Positions 30,243 through 43,108 are shown, numbered from the stretch's first letter. The stretch: DNA of 64,000 nucleotides from Neocallimastix lanati (nom. inval.) (GCA_016946835.1 JACVTC010000024.1:988501-1052500); one strand, 5' to 3'. Numbers and translations are program-made. Notes: generated by a model from the letters alone, not told the origin.

Positions 30243-31290
30243 AGACCTGGATTAACTAGAGGAGAGGACGATAAGACCTCCAGTCTCTCCCTAAAACGTA
30301 TAAGACTTTCATTGTATTCTTCGTTATACTCTTTCGGCATCAACGCGGACCTTTATTGAAGCAAGACTAATATGAAAGACACTCCCTATACGCCGCTTTA
30401 TATGACTGACTTCTTTTCAGTGATTTCTTAACCAACATCGAAGGAAGAACAATTACACTAATCCACTCATGGATCAAATGCTCTCTGCACTAGCAATTAT
30501 AAAGTTAAGCAGTAGAAATACTTACCATGGCAAGCGAACCCCAACTTCATTTATAGGGAAAAACATCCTGAGAGGATAAAGATCGCACCATACATTCCGA
30601 AAAGTAGTAACGAGGTCAATCCAGAAACCTTATATATGTTAACCCAAGTACTGACCACCAGGATAAAAACTAGAATGAATAAGATAAGTTATACTCCACA
30701 TAGTGGAATTGAATCCTTGCCAGGATCAATATGCCAGGTAAATAATGAAGTATTTATTATTTATTTACTGTTTATTGATTATTGATTATTATTAATTATT
30801 AATTATTATTTATTAATACTAATTGGGACATATTTTTAATTATATTGATTCTATAATATTAGATAGTAAAAGTTATATTTTAACCTTAATATTTTAAAAT
30901 AATTATTACTAATTTTTTATTATAAATTAGTTATAAACTTTTTTGACTTTAAACTTTGTTTTATTTTTTTTTTTTTCTTATATATTCACAGTGGTATCCA
31001 AAAGGCTTTCTCTTGGCAGTATATTGGACCCAGCCCCGTGATACTACGCTACGACTTAATCATAGGCACTGATGATAATATGTCCACATGCCAATGATTA
31101 CACCCACTGGGGGTGAATGGTTCCTATTCCGATGCTTGTGGAGATAAACGTAGGAATGTTAGGGAATACAGCTCCAAGCGGAAATGTGTAACGACATGTG
31201 GAGGGGCGATTGATGCCAGTATATCACGCTTAACAGTTATATCTGTTATGGTCATAATGGAAGATGGGTACTCTTTATGTGTGTCTAAAT
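30243..31290 (+). pseudogene. decayed LINE-like reverse transcriptase remnant with intron-like AT-rich insert
   Basis: Two segments of much higher G+C than the surroundings (30243-30736 and 30992-31290) flank an AT-rich stretch that begins CAG|GTAAAT and ends TTCACAG|TG, like a spliceosomal intron. In segment 1 an open frame from 30516 reads IAPYIPKSS, then TLYMLTQVLTTRIKTRMNK, then SGIESLPGSICQ. This resembles the start of a non-LTR reverse transcriptase (charged IPK, YxxLT.VL..R, then Q-S-G-F-x-P-G-R-S, here degenerate). Upstream stops and the lack of a continuing frame in segment 2 mark it as broken. The identification rests on motif resemblance only. An unrelated GC-rich pseudogene is possible. 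Confidence 0.45.
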
Positions 31291-31955
31291 TATTTTATTT
31301 TTTTTTTTTTTCTATATATTCAATTCTTTGTTTCATATATTATATATTATTACTAAAAGAAAGTTTCATATAAGGATAATTTTTTATTTGTTCATTTTTA
31401 TATAGTATATATATTTTTTATTGTTATTTATAAATTATTTATAAATTTGAATATTTACTAAAATGGTAAAAATTTTTAAATTTCAAATGTATAATTTTAC
31501 ATAAAACTTTAATACCTTTTATACAGAAGTTTGTTACTATATATTAATTAAAATATTGAAAATTATTATTATTAATATTATATATAAAGAAATTAATATA
31601 AATAAATAATAAATTGAAAAATATAACATTGAAAAATCATAGATAAAAAAAAAAATTTAGTACTTATTAATGCTACTATTAATAATTTATATAATTTATT
31701 ATTTTTAATAAAGTCATTTTCTTTTTTATATAAATTATCTTTTAGAATTTTATTATTTTTAAAAAGCTAAAATTAATCAATTCGTTAATTATTGAATAAA
31801 TATATAATTTATTTGCATTTTTTAATTTATATTGACAGTTTAATTCTTTAAATAATCATTAATTAAATGCTTCTATATAATTTAACAACATATACTGTAA
31901 ATATTTTGGTAGTTTTTAAGAAAAAAATTTATTATATCCAGTGTTACACAAAAAA

Positions 31956-31960
<5 letters not shown>
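31291..31960. other. spacer between the GC-richer island and the satellite
   Basis: AT-rich sequence without an exon. It ends in a T-run of about 52 nt (about 31960-32012) directly abutting the satellite array. Confidence 0.65.
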
Positions 31961-32019
<59 letters not shown>

Positions 32020-34870
32020 TAAAATAAAATAATAATAATAATAATATAAAATAAAAAAGTAGAATATAAAATAAGAAAGTAAATATTAAATAAAATAATA
32101 TGTAAAAATACAGATTAAATAAAATACAACACGATAAAATAAAATAAGTAAATAAGTAAATAAATATAATAAAATAAATCATAATTAAAATGAAATAAAA
32201 TAAAATAAATGGTTGAAATATGAATATAAAGTATAGATTGAATAAAATAAAATAAAATAAATAGTTGAAATATAAATATAAAGTACAAATTGAATAAAAT
32301 AAAGTAAAATAAATAGTTGAAATATAAATATAAAGTACATATTGAATAAAATAAAATAAAATAAAATAAAATAAATAGTTGAAATATAAATATAAAGTAC
32401 AAATTGAATAAAATAAAGTAAAATAAATAGTTGAAATATAAATATAAAGTACAAATTGAATAAAATAAAGTAAAATAAATAGTTGAAATATAAATATAAA
32501 GTACATATTGAATAAAATAAAATAAAATAAAATAAAATAAATAGTTGAAATATAAATATAAAGTACAAATTGAATAAAATAAAGTAAAATAAATAGTTGA
32601 AATATAAATATAAAGTACAAATTGAATAAAATAAAGTAAAATAAATAGTTGAAATATAAATATAAAGTACATATTGAATAAAATAAAGTAAAATAAATAG
32701 TTGAAATATAAATATAAAGTACATATTGAATAAAATAAAGTAAAATAAATAGTTGAAATATAAATATAAAGTACATATTGAATAAAATAAAATAAAATAA
32801 AATAAATAGTTGAAATATAAATATAAAGTACAAATTGAATAAAATAAAGTAAAATAAATAGTTGAAATATAAATATAAAGTACATATTGAATAAAATAAA
32901 GTAAAATAAATAGTTGAAATATAAATATAAAGTACATATTGAATAAAATAAAGTAAAATAAATAGTTGAAATATAAATATAAAGTACATATTGAATAAAA
33001 TAAAATAAAATAAAATAAAATAAATAGTTGAAATATAAATATAAAGTACATATTGAATAAAATAAAATAAATAGTTGAAATATAAATATAAAGTACAAAT
33101 TGAATAAAATAAAATAAAATAAAATAAAATAAATAGTTGAAATATAAATATAAAGTACAAATTGAATAAAATAAAGTAAAATAAATAGTTGAAATATAAA
33201 TATAAAGTACATATTTAAAAAAATAAAATAAAATAAAATAAAATAAAATAAATAGTTGAAATATAAATATAAAGTACATATTGAATAAAATAAAATAAAA
33301 TAAAATAAATAGTTGAAATATAAATATAAAGTACAAATTGAATAAAATAAAGTAAAATAAATAGTTGAAATATAAATATAAAGTACATATTGAATAAAAT
33401 AAAATAAAATAAAATAAAATAAAATAAAATAAAATAAAATAAAATAAAATAAAATAAAATAAAATAAAATAAAATAAAATAAAATAAAATAAAATAAAAT
33501 AAAATAAAATAAAATAAAATAAAATAAAATAAAATAAAATAAATAGTAGAATATAAATATAAGTATAGATTGAATAAAATAAAATAAAATAAAATAAAAT
33601 GAAATAAAATAAAATAAATAGTAGAATATAAATATAAGTATAGATTGAATAAAATAAAATAAAATAAAATAAAATAAATAGTAGAATATAAATATAAGTA
33701 TAGATTGAATAAAATAAAATAAAATAAAATAAAATAAAATAAAATAAAATAAAATAAAATAAAATAAAATAAAATAAAATAAAATAAAATAAAATAAAAT
33801 AAAATAAAATAAAATAAAATAAAATAAAATAAAATAAAATAAAATAAAATAAAATAAAATAAAATAAAATAAAATAAAATAAAATAAAATAAAATAAAAT
33901 AAAATAAAATAAAATAAATAGTAGAATATAAATATAAGTATAGATTGAATAAAATAAAATAAAATAAAATAAAATGAAATAAAATAAAATAAATAGTAGA
34001 ATATAAATATAAGTATAGATTGAATAAAATAAAATAAAATAAAATAAAATAAATAGTAGAATATAAATATAAGTATAGATTGAATAAAATAAAATAAAAT
34101 AAAATAAAATAAAATAAAATAAAATAAAATAAAATAAAATAAAATAAAATAAAATAAAATAAAATAAAATAAAATAAAATAAAATAAAATAAAATAAAAT
34201 AAAATAAAATAAAATAAAATAAAATAAAATAAAATAAAATAAAATAAAATAAAATAATTATTTGAAATATAAATATAAAGTACAGATTGAATAAAATAAA
34301 ATAAAATAAAATAAAATAATTATTTGAAATATAAATATAAAGTACAGATTGAATAAAATAAAATAAAATAAAATAAAATAATTATTTGAAATATAAATAT
34401 AAAGTACAGATTGAATAAAATAAAATAAAATAAAATAATTATTTGAAATATAAATATAAAGTACAGATTGAATAAAATAAAATAAAATAAAATAAAATAA
34501 TTATTTGAAATATAAATATAAAGTACAGATTGAATAAAATAAAATAAAATAAAATAAAATAAAATAAAATAAAATAAAATAAAATAATTATTTGAAATAT
34601 AAATATAAAGTACAGATTGAATAAAATAAAATAAAATAAAATAAAATAAAATAATTATTTGAAATATAAATATAAAGTACAGATTGAATAAAATAAAATA
34701 AAATAAAATAAAATAAAATAATTATTTGAAATATAAATATAAAGTAAAGATTGAATAAAATAAAATAAAATAAAATAAAATAATTATTTGAAATATAAAT
34801 ATAAAGTACAGATTGAATAAAATAAAATAAAATAAAATATAAAATAAAATATAAAATAAAATATAAAATA
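32020..34870. repeat. 2.8-kb AAAAT-based satellite array with three unit families
   Basis: All units share a core GAA(A)TATAAATATAA(A)GTA..AATT/GATTGAATAAAAT followed by a variable AAAAT ladder. Family 1 (about 32205-33415, about 21 copies): 52-bp unit with AATAGTTGAAATATAAATAT, spacing 52 bp plus multiples of 5. Family 2 (33541-34085): AATAGTAGAATATAAATATA. Family 3 (about 34255-34830, nine copies): TAATTATTTGAAATATAAAT. Perfect AAAAT arrays separate them (about 33395-33540, 33715-33915, 34085-34255). The minus strand lacks stop codons, so long Ile/Phe/Tyr-rich open frames of 365-414 codons appear there; they are artefacts of the repeat. Confidence 0.95.
33541..34255. repeat. 375-bp higher-order repeat inside the satellite
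   Basis: The block starting at 33541 (three family-2 cores, the first spacer carrying an AAAATGAAAT variant, then a long pure AAAAT ladder) is repeated from 33916 with the same variant in the same place. The offset is 375 bp. This indicates duplication of a multi-unit block, not independent expansion of single units. Confidence 0.85.
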
Positions 34871-35577
34871 AAATAAAAAAATAAAATAAAAAAATAGTAA
34901 TAAATAATAAAGTAAAATATAATATAATATATTAAAATAAAATATAAAGTACAATAATAATAAATAAATAAATAAATAAATCTATATTTTTAAATAAATA
35001 AAAAGTTTGAATAATATATCAATAATATTTAAATTATTTTCAACATACTATTTACAATTAAATATTATTTTATAATTTAAAAAAACTTTTAAGAAAAAGT
35101 ACCATTATATATTATTATAAAATATCTTTTTATTATATTTATTTTTGTAAACATAAATACATAAGTGTTTTTCTTATATAATTATATCATAAATTTACTA
35201 AAATTTTATAATTTTATAATTAATAATCATAATAACTAAATAAATTAAAAAAAAAAAAATTAATGTATGATAAATATTATATTTTATATATATTTACTAA
35301 AAATATAATAAAAATAATAACTAAATTATTTAAGACTTAGTATTTCTATTTTTATTTTGTTATCTAAATAACCAAACAAAAACAATAATAATTATAACCG
35401 TTAAAAAATAAAATAAATATATATATATGTTTAAATTAATTCATACTCTTTTTTTTTTTTTTTTATGAAATTAAAACCTCTACAAAATTTATATATTTGT
35501 AAATATTTATATCCAAGATTTAAATTTTAACACTATCAATTTTTAAAATTTTGAAATTTTTAATTTTATACTTAACC
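34871..35577. other. spacer between satellite and TAA array
   Basis: AT-rich sequence, first part degenerate AAAT/TAAA. No coding signal. Confidence 0.7.
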
Positions 35578-35938
<361 letters not shown>

Positions 35939-36782
35939 TTATATTAATTATTAATGATTTATCTATTAGTTCTATTACATATCGAAAATCAAATAACATA
36001 AATGTATATTATGTCTCAAAATTTTATATTATGTATATTATTTATATTTAGATTAAAAAAAAATTTTTTTTAAATAAAATTTCGTTTTTTTGATTGGCCG
36101 AAATAAAAATATTATTATATTATTATATTTATAATAAATATATATTAAATATATGATCTTAATATATATTAAGTAATTAATGAAAAATAAGAAGTTTTTA
36201 TATAATAAAAAGTTTTACAAAAAAATTTTTTTTTTCTTTACACAATAAAAAAAAATTATTTATACTATATAATTTTAAAAAAGATTATATAATTAATATA
36301 TAATTATTTTTTAAAATAATTTGCTAATTTTAAAAATAATGTAAGTAAATAAAAAGAAAATACGTATATTTTTTATTATTTATCGTTTAAATTATAAAAG
36401 AAATAAATAAAATATAAATAAATAAATTAATATAATTTATAGCATATATACAGCTTAAAAATGAAAAAGATAATATTTTCGAGATTTTATTAAATAAATT
36501 AAATATTAAATGAAATTAAAAATAAAATGATTATTGTTTTTATAGAAATCAAAAATATTTAATAAAAGGAATCGAAAAAAAAAATAAATAAAAAATTATT
36601 TATATTAATGTACATAACAAAAAATATGCAAATAAATAAAATCTCAATATTTAATTATTGTTTATTAATCAGATTGTATATTTATGTATTATCCAAATTT
36701 TAAAAAATATTATTATTAATAAATATATAATATTTAAATTTATTCAATATAGATTTATATAGAATAAATATATATATATAAA
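35939..36782. other. upstream region of the isoleucyl-tRNA synthetase gene
   Basis: AT-rich noncoding sequence containing the presumed promoter and 5' leader. No individual element can be assigned. Confidence 0.6.
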
Positions 36783-39700
36783 ATGCCAGAATTACAAGAA
36801 GGTAAGAAATTAAAAGTATATAAATAAATAAACTTTAATTTTTTTATTTTTGTTAAAAGTATAAAATTAAAATTATATAAATCAATATTATTTGTATAAA
36901 AATAGTTCCAGCAAATATTAGTTTCCCAAAATCTGAAGAAGAAACCTTAAAGTTTTGGGAAGAAATTAAAGCTTTTGAAACATCATTAAAGATGTCTGAA
37001 GGTAAACCAGCCTTCACTTTCTATGATGGTCCACCATTCGCTACTGGTCTTCCTCATTATGGTCATTTATTAGCTGGTACCATTAAGGTACTTAATATTT
37101 TTATTTTATTATGAAATTATTTTTAAATTTATATTATAAAGTTTTCAATACTATTTTATTGTATTAAAAATTATTTATTCAAAATTGATATGGTAAATAA
37201 TTATTTAAAAGGATGTTGTTACTCGTTACGCACATCAAACAGGTCACTACGTAGAACGTCGTTTTGGTTGGGATTGTCACGGTTTACCAGTTGAATACGA
37301 AATTGATAAGAAATTAGGTATTAAGCATAAGGAAGATGTTATGGCTATGGGTATTGATAAGTACAATGCAGAATGTCGTTCTATCGTTATGAGATACTCC
37401 TCTGAATGGGAACACACTGTTAAGAGAATTGGTAGATGGATTGATTTCAAAAATGGTTACAAGACTTTAAATACCCCATATATGGAAACTATCTGGTGGG
37501 TTTTCAAACAACTTTTCGATAAGGGTCAAGTTTACCATGGTTTTAAGGTAAATAAGACTGTTATTTATTTAATATTATGAATGTTTTTTCTATAATATAT
37601 ATTTATATTTTTATAAAACAGAAGTAATAAATAAATATTTAAAATTTTAAAATTAAATTTAAAATAGATTATGCCATACTCTACTGTTTGTGCCACTCCA
37701 TTATCTAATTTCGAAGCCAACCAAAACTACAAGGATGTTGTTGATCCAGCTGTAACTATTTCATTCCCACTTGTTGAAGATCCAAATGTTTGCTTATTAG
37801 CTTGGACTACTACTCCATGGACTCTTCCAAGTAACTTAGCTCTTTGTGTTAACGAAAATTATGAATATGTTAAGATTAAAGGTATGAATATATACATTTT
37901 TAAAATTTATAAAAAAATTTTAATTACAGATTATTAATAAGAATTAATTAATGATAGATGGTGAAACTGGTTCTATTTGGATTCTTCTTGAAAAGCGTCT
38001 TGATGTTCTTTACAAGAATCCAAAGAAAGCCAAGTTTGAAGTCTTAGAAAAAATTAAGGGTAAGGATCTTGTTGGTAAGAAGTATATTCCATTATTTAAC
38101 TACTTCGCTGATAATGAAAATGCCTTCAGAGTTGTTTCTGATGGTTACGTTACTGATGACAGTGGTACTGGTATTGTCCATCAAGCTCCAGGTTTTGGTG
38201 AAGATGATTTCAGAGTTTGTATTGCTAATGGTATTGTTAAGAAGGATGATGTTAAGAGTGTTCCATGTCCTGTTGATGCTAATGGAAGATTTACTGAACC
38301 AATTAAGGATTACCTTGGTGTTCATGTTAAGGAAGCTGATAAGGCTATCATGAAGAAAATTAAGGCTGATGGTCGTTTAATTAGACAATCTCAAATTACT
38401 CACAGTTATCCAATGTGCTGGCGTTCAAACAGTCCATTAATTTACCGTGCTATTCCATCATGGTATGTTCGTGTTGAAAATATTGTTGACAAATTATTAA
38501 AGAACAATGCTGAAACTTACTGGGTTCCAGATTTCGTTAAGGAAAAGAGATTTGCTAATTGGTTAGCTAACGCTCACGATTGGTCTATTTCTCGTAACAG
38601 ATACTGGGGTACTCCAATTCCATTATGGATTAGTGATGATTTTGAAGAAGTTGTTTGTGTTGGTTCTATTAAAGAATTAGAAGAATTATCTGGTGTTACA
38701 AACATTACTGATCTTCACCGTGATAAGATTGATCATATTACTATTCCATCTAAGAAGGGTAAGGGTGATTTACACCGTGTTGAAGAAGTTTTCGATTGTT
38801 GGTTCGAAAGTGGTAGTATGCCATACGCTCAACAACACTACCCATTTGAAAACAAGGATAAATTCGAAAAGAACTTCCCAGCTGATTTCATTGCTGAAGG
38901 TTTAGACCAAACTCGTGGTTGGTTTTACACCTTACTTGTTTTATCTACTCACTTATTCGATCGTCCACCATTTAAGAATCTTATTGTTAATGGTTTAGTT
39001 CTTGCTGCTGATGGTAAAAAGATGAGTAAGAGTTTAAAGAACTACCCAGATCCAAACAACATTATTGATGGTTATGGTGCTGATGCTTTAAGATTATACT
39101 TAATTAACTCACCAGTTGTACGTGCTGAACCATTAAGATTCAAGGAAGAAGGTGTTAAAGATTTAATTGCTCGTGTCTTCTTACCATGGTACAATGCTTA
39201 CAGATTCTTTGTTAACCAAGTTTTCTTAGCTAAGAAAGAGTTTAACTTAGATTTCAAGTACAATCCACATCGTGATATCAAGGGTACCAATGTTATGGAC
39301 AGATGGATTTTAGCTTCATGCCAAAGTTTAATCAAGTTTGTTAAGCAAGAAATGGCTGCTTACCGTCTTTACACTGTCGTTCCAAGATTATTAAAGTTAA
39401 TTGATGAATTAACTAACTGGTACGTCAGATTCAACCGTAACAGACTTAAGGGTGAAAATGGTGTTGAAGATTGTGAAGCTGCCTTAAACACTTTATTCGA
39501 AGTTTTATACACTCTTTGTCGTACTATGTCTCCATTCACTCCATACATGACTGAATTAATGTACCAAAACCTTAAGAATGTCATGCCAGAACCAAAAGAA
39601 GGTGAAGATGTTCGTAGTATTCACTTCATTTCATTCCCAGAACCAAATGAAGATTACATTGACTCCGATATTGAAAGATCTGTTTCTAGAATGCAAAATG

Positions 39701-40434
39701 TTATTGAATTAGGTCGTGTTATTCGTGAAAAGAACACTCTTCCATTAAAAACTCCATTAAGAGAACTTGTTGTTGTTAGTACTGATCCACAATATATTGA
39801 AGATATTAAGTCTCTTGAATCTTACATTGTTCAAGAATTAAATATCCGTACTTTAACTGTTACTAGTGATGAAGAAAAGTATGGTGTTAAGTACAAGATT
39901 GAACCAGATCACAGAGTCTTAGGTCAAAAGTTAAAGAAGGCTTACCCACCAATTAGAAAGGCTTTAGCTAACTTCACTTCTCAAGATGCTAAGGACTTCT
40001 TAAATACTAAGTCTGTTACTATTAATGATGTTGTTCTTACTGATGCTGACTTAAATGTTAACCGTTACGTTGAAGCTAAGGAAGACAGTCACTACAAGTC
40101 TGGTTTCGATCGTGAAGTTATTGTTCTCTTAGATACTGAATTAGATGAATCTTTAATTCAAGAAGGTTTAGCTCGTGAAGTTATTAACAGAGTTCAAAGA
40201 CTTAGAAAGAAGGCTCTTCTTGCTCAAACTGATGAAGTTAACTACCACATTAAGATCATAGAAGATGCTGATGATCAAATTAAGAAGGTTTTAGAATCCC
40301 AAAAGGAATTCTTAAACAAGTCCCTTAAGCAAGATATTGAAGACCTTTCTTCAAGAGATGGATCTGCTAATGTTATTGCTGAAGAAGAACAAGAAGTTAA
40401 TGGTAGCAAGTTCTTACTCTCTTTATCTAAATAA
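36783..40434 (+). CDS. IARS1: Isoleucyl-tRNA synthetase, cytosolic type
   Basis: Exons 36783-36801, 36906-37087, 37212-37547, 37668-37881 and 37958-40434 close in frame to 1075 residues, the eukaryotic cytosolic IleRS length. Class I signature PHYGH (HIGH equivalent) is at residues 57-60 and KMSKS at about 605-609. Between them lies the CP1 editing domain with [26 protein letters not shown] precedes KMSKS, and an anticodon-binding helical region follows ([16 protein letters not shown]). The enzyme charges tRNA-Ile with isoleucine and hydrolyses Val-tRNA-Ile. No N-terminal targeting peptide is visible, so it is cytosolic; a separate mitochondrion-type enzyme is not expected from this locus. 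The start lies in a 19-nt first coding exon (MPELQE). Introns cluster in the 5' quarter. Codon choice is biased as in an abundant protein. Confidence 0.97.
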
Positions 40435-40703
40435 ATTTAATTATTTTTTTTTTTAAATTCTTTTTTAAAATTGTAATTTTAAAAAAAAAAAAAAAAGAAA
40501 AAATATTGAAGAAATAACAAAAAAATAAAATAAAAAAAAAAAAAAAAAAAAAAGATAATAATAATTTTATTAAACAATAACAATAAGAAAAATATATATA
40601 TATATATAATATTAAAGAGTAAAAAACGTTAAATATTAATTTTTATAGATTTCAAATAAAATGAAAGAAAACATTTTAAATATTTTATATAAATTTATTC
40701 TAT

Positions 40704-40737
<34 letters not shown>

Positions 40738-41034
40738 AAAATGTAATATGAAGTAAAAATTTAAAAGTGCAAATTATTAAATAAAATAAAAAAATTTAAA
40801 TTAATAAATCGATAAAAATCTATTAATAAAATATATATTATTTTATTATTCTTTTAAAAGAAATTTTTTTTTTATTTTTATTTTTTGATATTTGTTAAAT
40901 GGAAAACATTAAATTTGTTGTTGAAAATAGTTAATAAAATAGTATAAAAAATTCAATAATATTTATATTTATTGAATCGTAATATTAAATAAGAAATCAA
41001 TTCTCTAAAAATTTCCATTATGTAAATAATAATA
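40435..41034. other. 3' flank of IleRS up to the LINE
   Basis: AT-rich noncoding with several A-runs. The LINE remnant starts abruptly near 41030. Confidence 0.65.
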
Positions 41035-42333
41035 TTGGGTTATAAATGTCTGAAATTCACTTTATTGTTCTCTCAATGGGCTAAATTTAATATGATGAAT
41101 TTTGGAATTAACAAGTATACAACGATGGTGATTCGACCAGACACACCTCTTTTTCAAAATAAAAAAGATCCTACTTTTTATCTTGCTGGTCAACCAAACC
41201 CAATTACTAAATGTTATACTTATTTAGTTATACCATTTGACAAAAGCTTATCGTTGAACCCTATTATTAGATTACTTAACTCTAAAGTTACTAAAGCTCT
41301 CTATTCTGTTAGTAAATTTCTTTCAAATTCCAAAATTCCTATTCCATTTAAGAAGATTATAATTAACTCCTATGTACTTAGTAAAGTCTCTTACTTTGCA
41401 CCTTCACTTTGTTCAAATAAAGCGAGAACAAATAATACTCAGAAATTAATTACTAAAGGATTAAGATGGATTTCAGGTTTACAAAAAGCCAAATCTTTTA
41501 TTAATGCATATTCTATTTCAAAAGATTTAAATATTCCTCCATTGTCAGCTAAGTGTGCTTTGTCTCAAGTCAAATGTTTTGATAAATGGAAAGATTCAAA
41601 TTGTATTATTTCCTTTTTAGTTAATAATATTCCAAAATCATGAAAATATGCATGGACGAAAGAAAGTAGAACTCTTAAACGTAAACTAGAGAAAAGAGGT
41701 AATAACGATAATAAAATCAAGGATTTTTATTGGAAAAGAGATGTGAAAATCAATTCTATTAAAGCTGAGTTTTATGACAAAAACAAATTCGAAGAAACAT
41801 CAAAATTTATTAAACTTTGTTATGAATATCCTGATTTTTCATATGGTTTCTATTGGCTATTGAGAGCACGAAGCGGATATAGATTAGATGCTAGAATTGC
41901 TAAAGCTGCAAAAATAATAGATCAAATGTGTCCTAATTTTTGTCCCTGTTGTAAAAGTAATAAACAATGGATAAGTCATTGGTTAATCGATTGTCCTTTT
42001 TTCAATCATATTCGTAGTAAAGTTAATGATAAAATTTTATTTTTATATAATGCTTTTTACCGTGGCAACCTAACAAATGATATTGTTAATAGTAATAATG
42101 ATAATAGTAATAGTAATAATAGTAATAGTAATAATAGTAATAGTAATAATAGTAATAGTAATAATAGTTATAGTAATATTAGTAATAGTATTTTTAGTAA
42201 TGTTAGTAATAGTATTAAAAATAATGTGTATATTGATTCTAGTGTGTGTGAAAAAGTGTTTAATTTCCTTCTTGGAAGTCGAAGTATTAATAACAGTACA
42301 AGGAATGGAAGGATCTATTTAAGTGCCAGATGA
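41035..42333 (+). pseudogene. 5'-truncated non-LTR retrotransposon (LINE) reverse transcriptase, C-terminal part
   Basis: One continuous frame of about 432 codons broken only by TGA at 41641-41643. It begins inside the RT domain after the YADD active site: LLFSQWAKFNMMNFGINKYT and CYTYLVIPFDKSLSL are typical of the segment following it. The thumb-like region (NSYVLSKVSYFAPSL, KLITKGLRWISG) follows. Near the C-terminus CPCCKSNKQWISHWLIDC forms the CCHC-type finger (C-x2-C-x8-H-x4-C) common at LINE ends. The stop falls between PKS and KYAW and fits a single CGA-to-TGA change. The N-terminal ORF, endonuclease and RT catalytic core are missing, as expected of a 5'-truncated insertion. Not functional. 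Confidence 0.85.
42094..42205 (+). repeat. in-frame AGTAAT/AATAGT minisatellite within the LINE
   Basis: A 15-bp unit (AGTAATAATAGTAAT) repeats through the frame and encodes an Asn/Ser run just after the zinc finger. Length is a multiple of 3, so the frame is kept. Confidence 0.8.
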
Positions 42334-42760
42334 AATCAGGTGCTTTTTCTGATACTCCATTCTTAGTGGTTACTGCGGCTCTTCTCCAATCGATTATACC
42401 TATTGCTATTGGCCAGCAATGGTCTTTGTTCAATAGGTTCAAATCGAATCACACTACTACAGGCCAGCAGGGCTAGCGCAACCAATGAAGACCATAATTT
42501 TGTATCTTAAAATCATGATTAACATTGCGAAGTCAAAATTAATTATTATACTTCAGCATAAAAATGCCCTTGTGAAGTCTTACAGATATTAATTAAATGA
42601 AACTAGAATATATTATACCATTATTTTATTTTTATTGTGTTTTTTTTTTTTTTTTTTTTTTTGTTTTATTTATTTTTTTTTTTATCTTTTTTTTTTCTTT
42701 TTATTACATGTATTTTTTTTTCAAATATTTAATTAATATAGATGAAACAAGTTTGTTGCC

Positions 42761-42795
<35 letters not shown>

Positions 42796-42840
42796 TTCTC
42801 TCAATGAAGTTAATTCTCTTCCTTGTCTAAAAAAAAAAAA
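42334..42840 (+). mobile_element. LINE 3' untranslated region and tail
   Basis: Higher-G+C sequence immediately follows the LINE stop (CTTAGTGGTTACTGCGGC, then GCCAGCAATGG, then GGCCAGCAGGGCTAGCG), then AT-rich sequence with T- and A-runs. It ends in TTAATTCTCTTCCTTGTCT plus poly-A (about 42808-42840). The same ending recurs at 43315-43368, so it is probably the 3' terminus of this family. Confidence 0.6.
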
Positions 42841-42877
42841 ATTCTTTCAATGAAAATAATAAAAATAATAAACTTAC

Positions 42878-43108
42878 CTGGTCATACCAATTATTCCAAA
42901 AATCATGGGCTAGGCGGAATTCTTAACTAGCGCAATACCTATCATAGTATTCCAAATTACCAAACTCAACCAAGAGCGTCGACGACTTCGTACTGATAAG
43001 GCATAATGAAGATACAGGATCATTATCTATTTCCACGAAGGGTGAATCTTGCCCTAGTAGTTCAATAAATGATGAATCCGGGGAGAGTTTAGTGGACACC
43101 ACACTATC
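42878..43108 (-). pseudogene. antisense coding-like remnant, unidentified, probably mobile-element derived
   Basis: On the minus strand an open frame runs from about 43108 (preceded by ATAG) to 42878, where CAG|GTAAGT forms a strong donor-like site. It is interrupted by one TAA at 42923-42925. It includes STKLSPDSSFIELLGQDSPF, EFGNLEYYDRYCAS (then stop), EFRLAHDFWNNWYDQ. Composition is exon-like and it sits between two LINE-type poly-A tails. It could be an N-terminal ORF fragment of a retroelement or a captured gene piece. Family not recognised. Confidence 0.4.

Noticed and set aside
31916..33336. Long open frames of 365-414 codons on the minus strand
   Set aside because: They are stop-free readings of the 52-bp satellite in all three frames, with Ile/Phe/Tyr/Leu repeats and no codon bias or domain.
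42430..42460. tRNA-like GGTTCAAATCG box
   Set aside because: No matching A box or cloverleaf within tRNA distance; it lies in the LINE 3' region.
41068..42806. TGTTCTCTCAATG present at 41068 and 42794 as a target-site duplication
   Set aside because: The first copy lies inside the RT coding frame (LLFSQW), so it cannot be a flanking duplication of this insertion.
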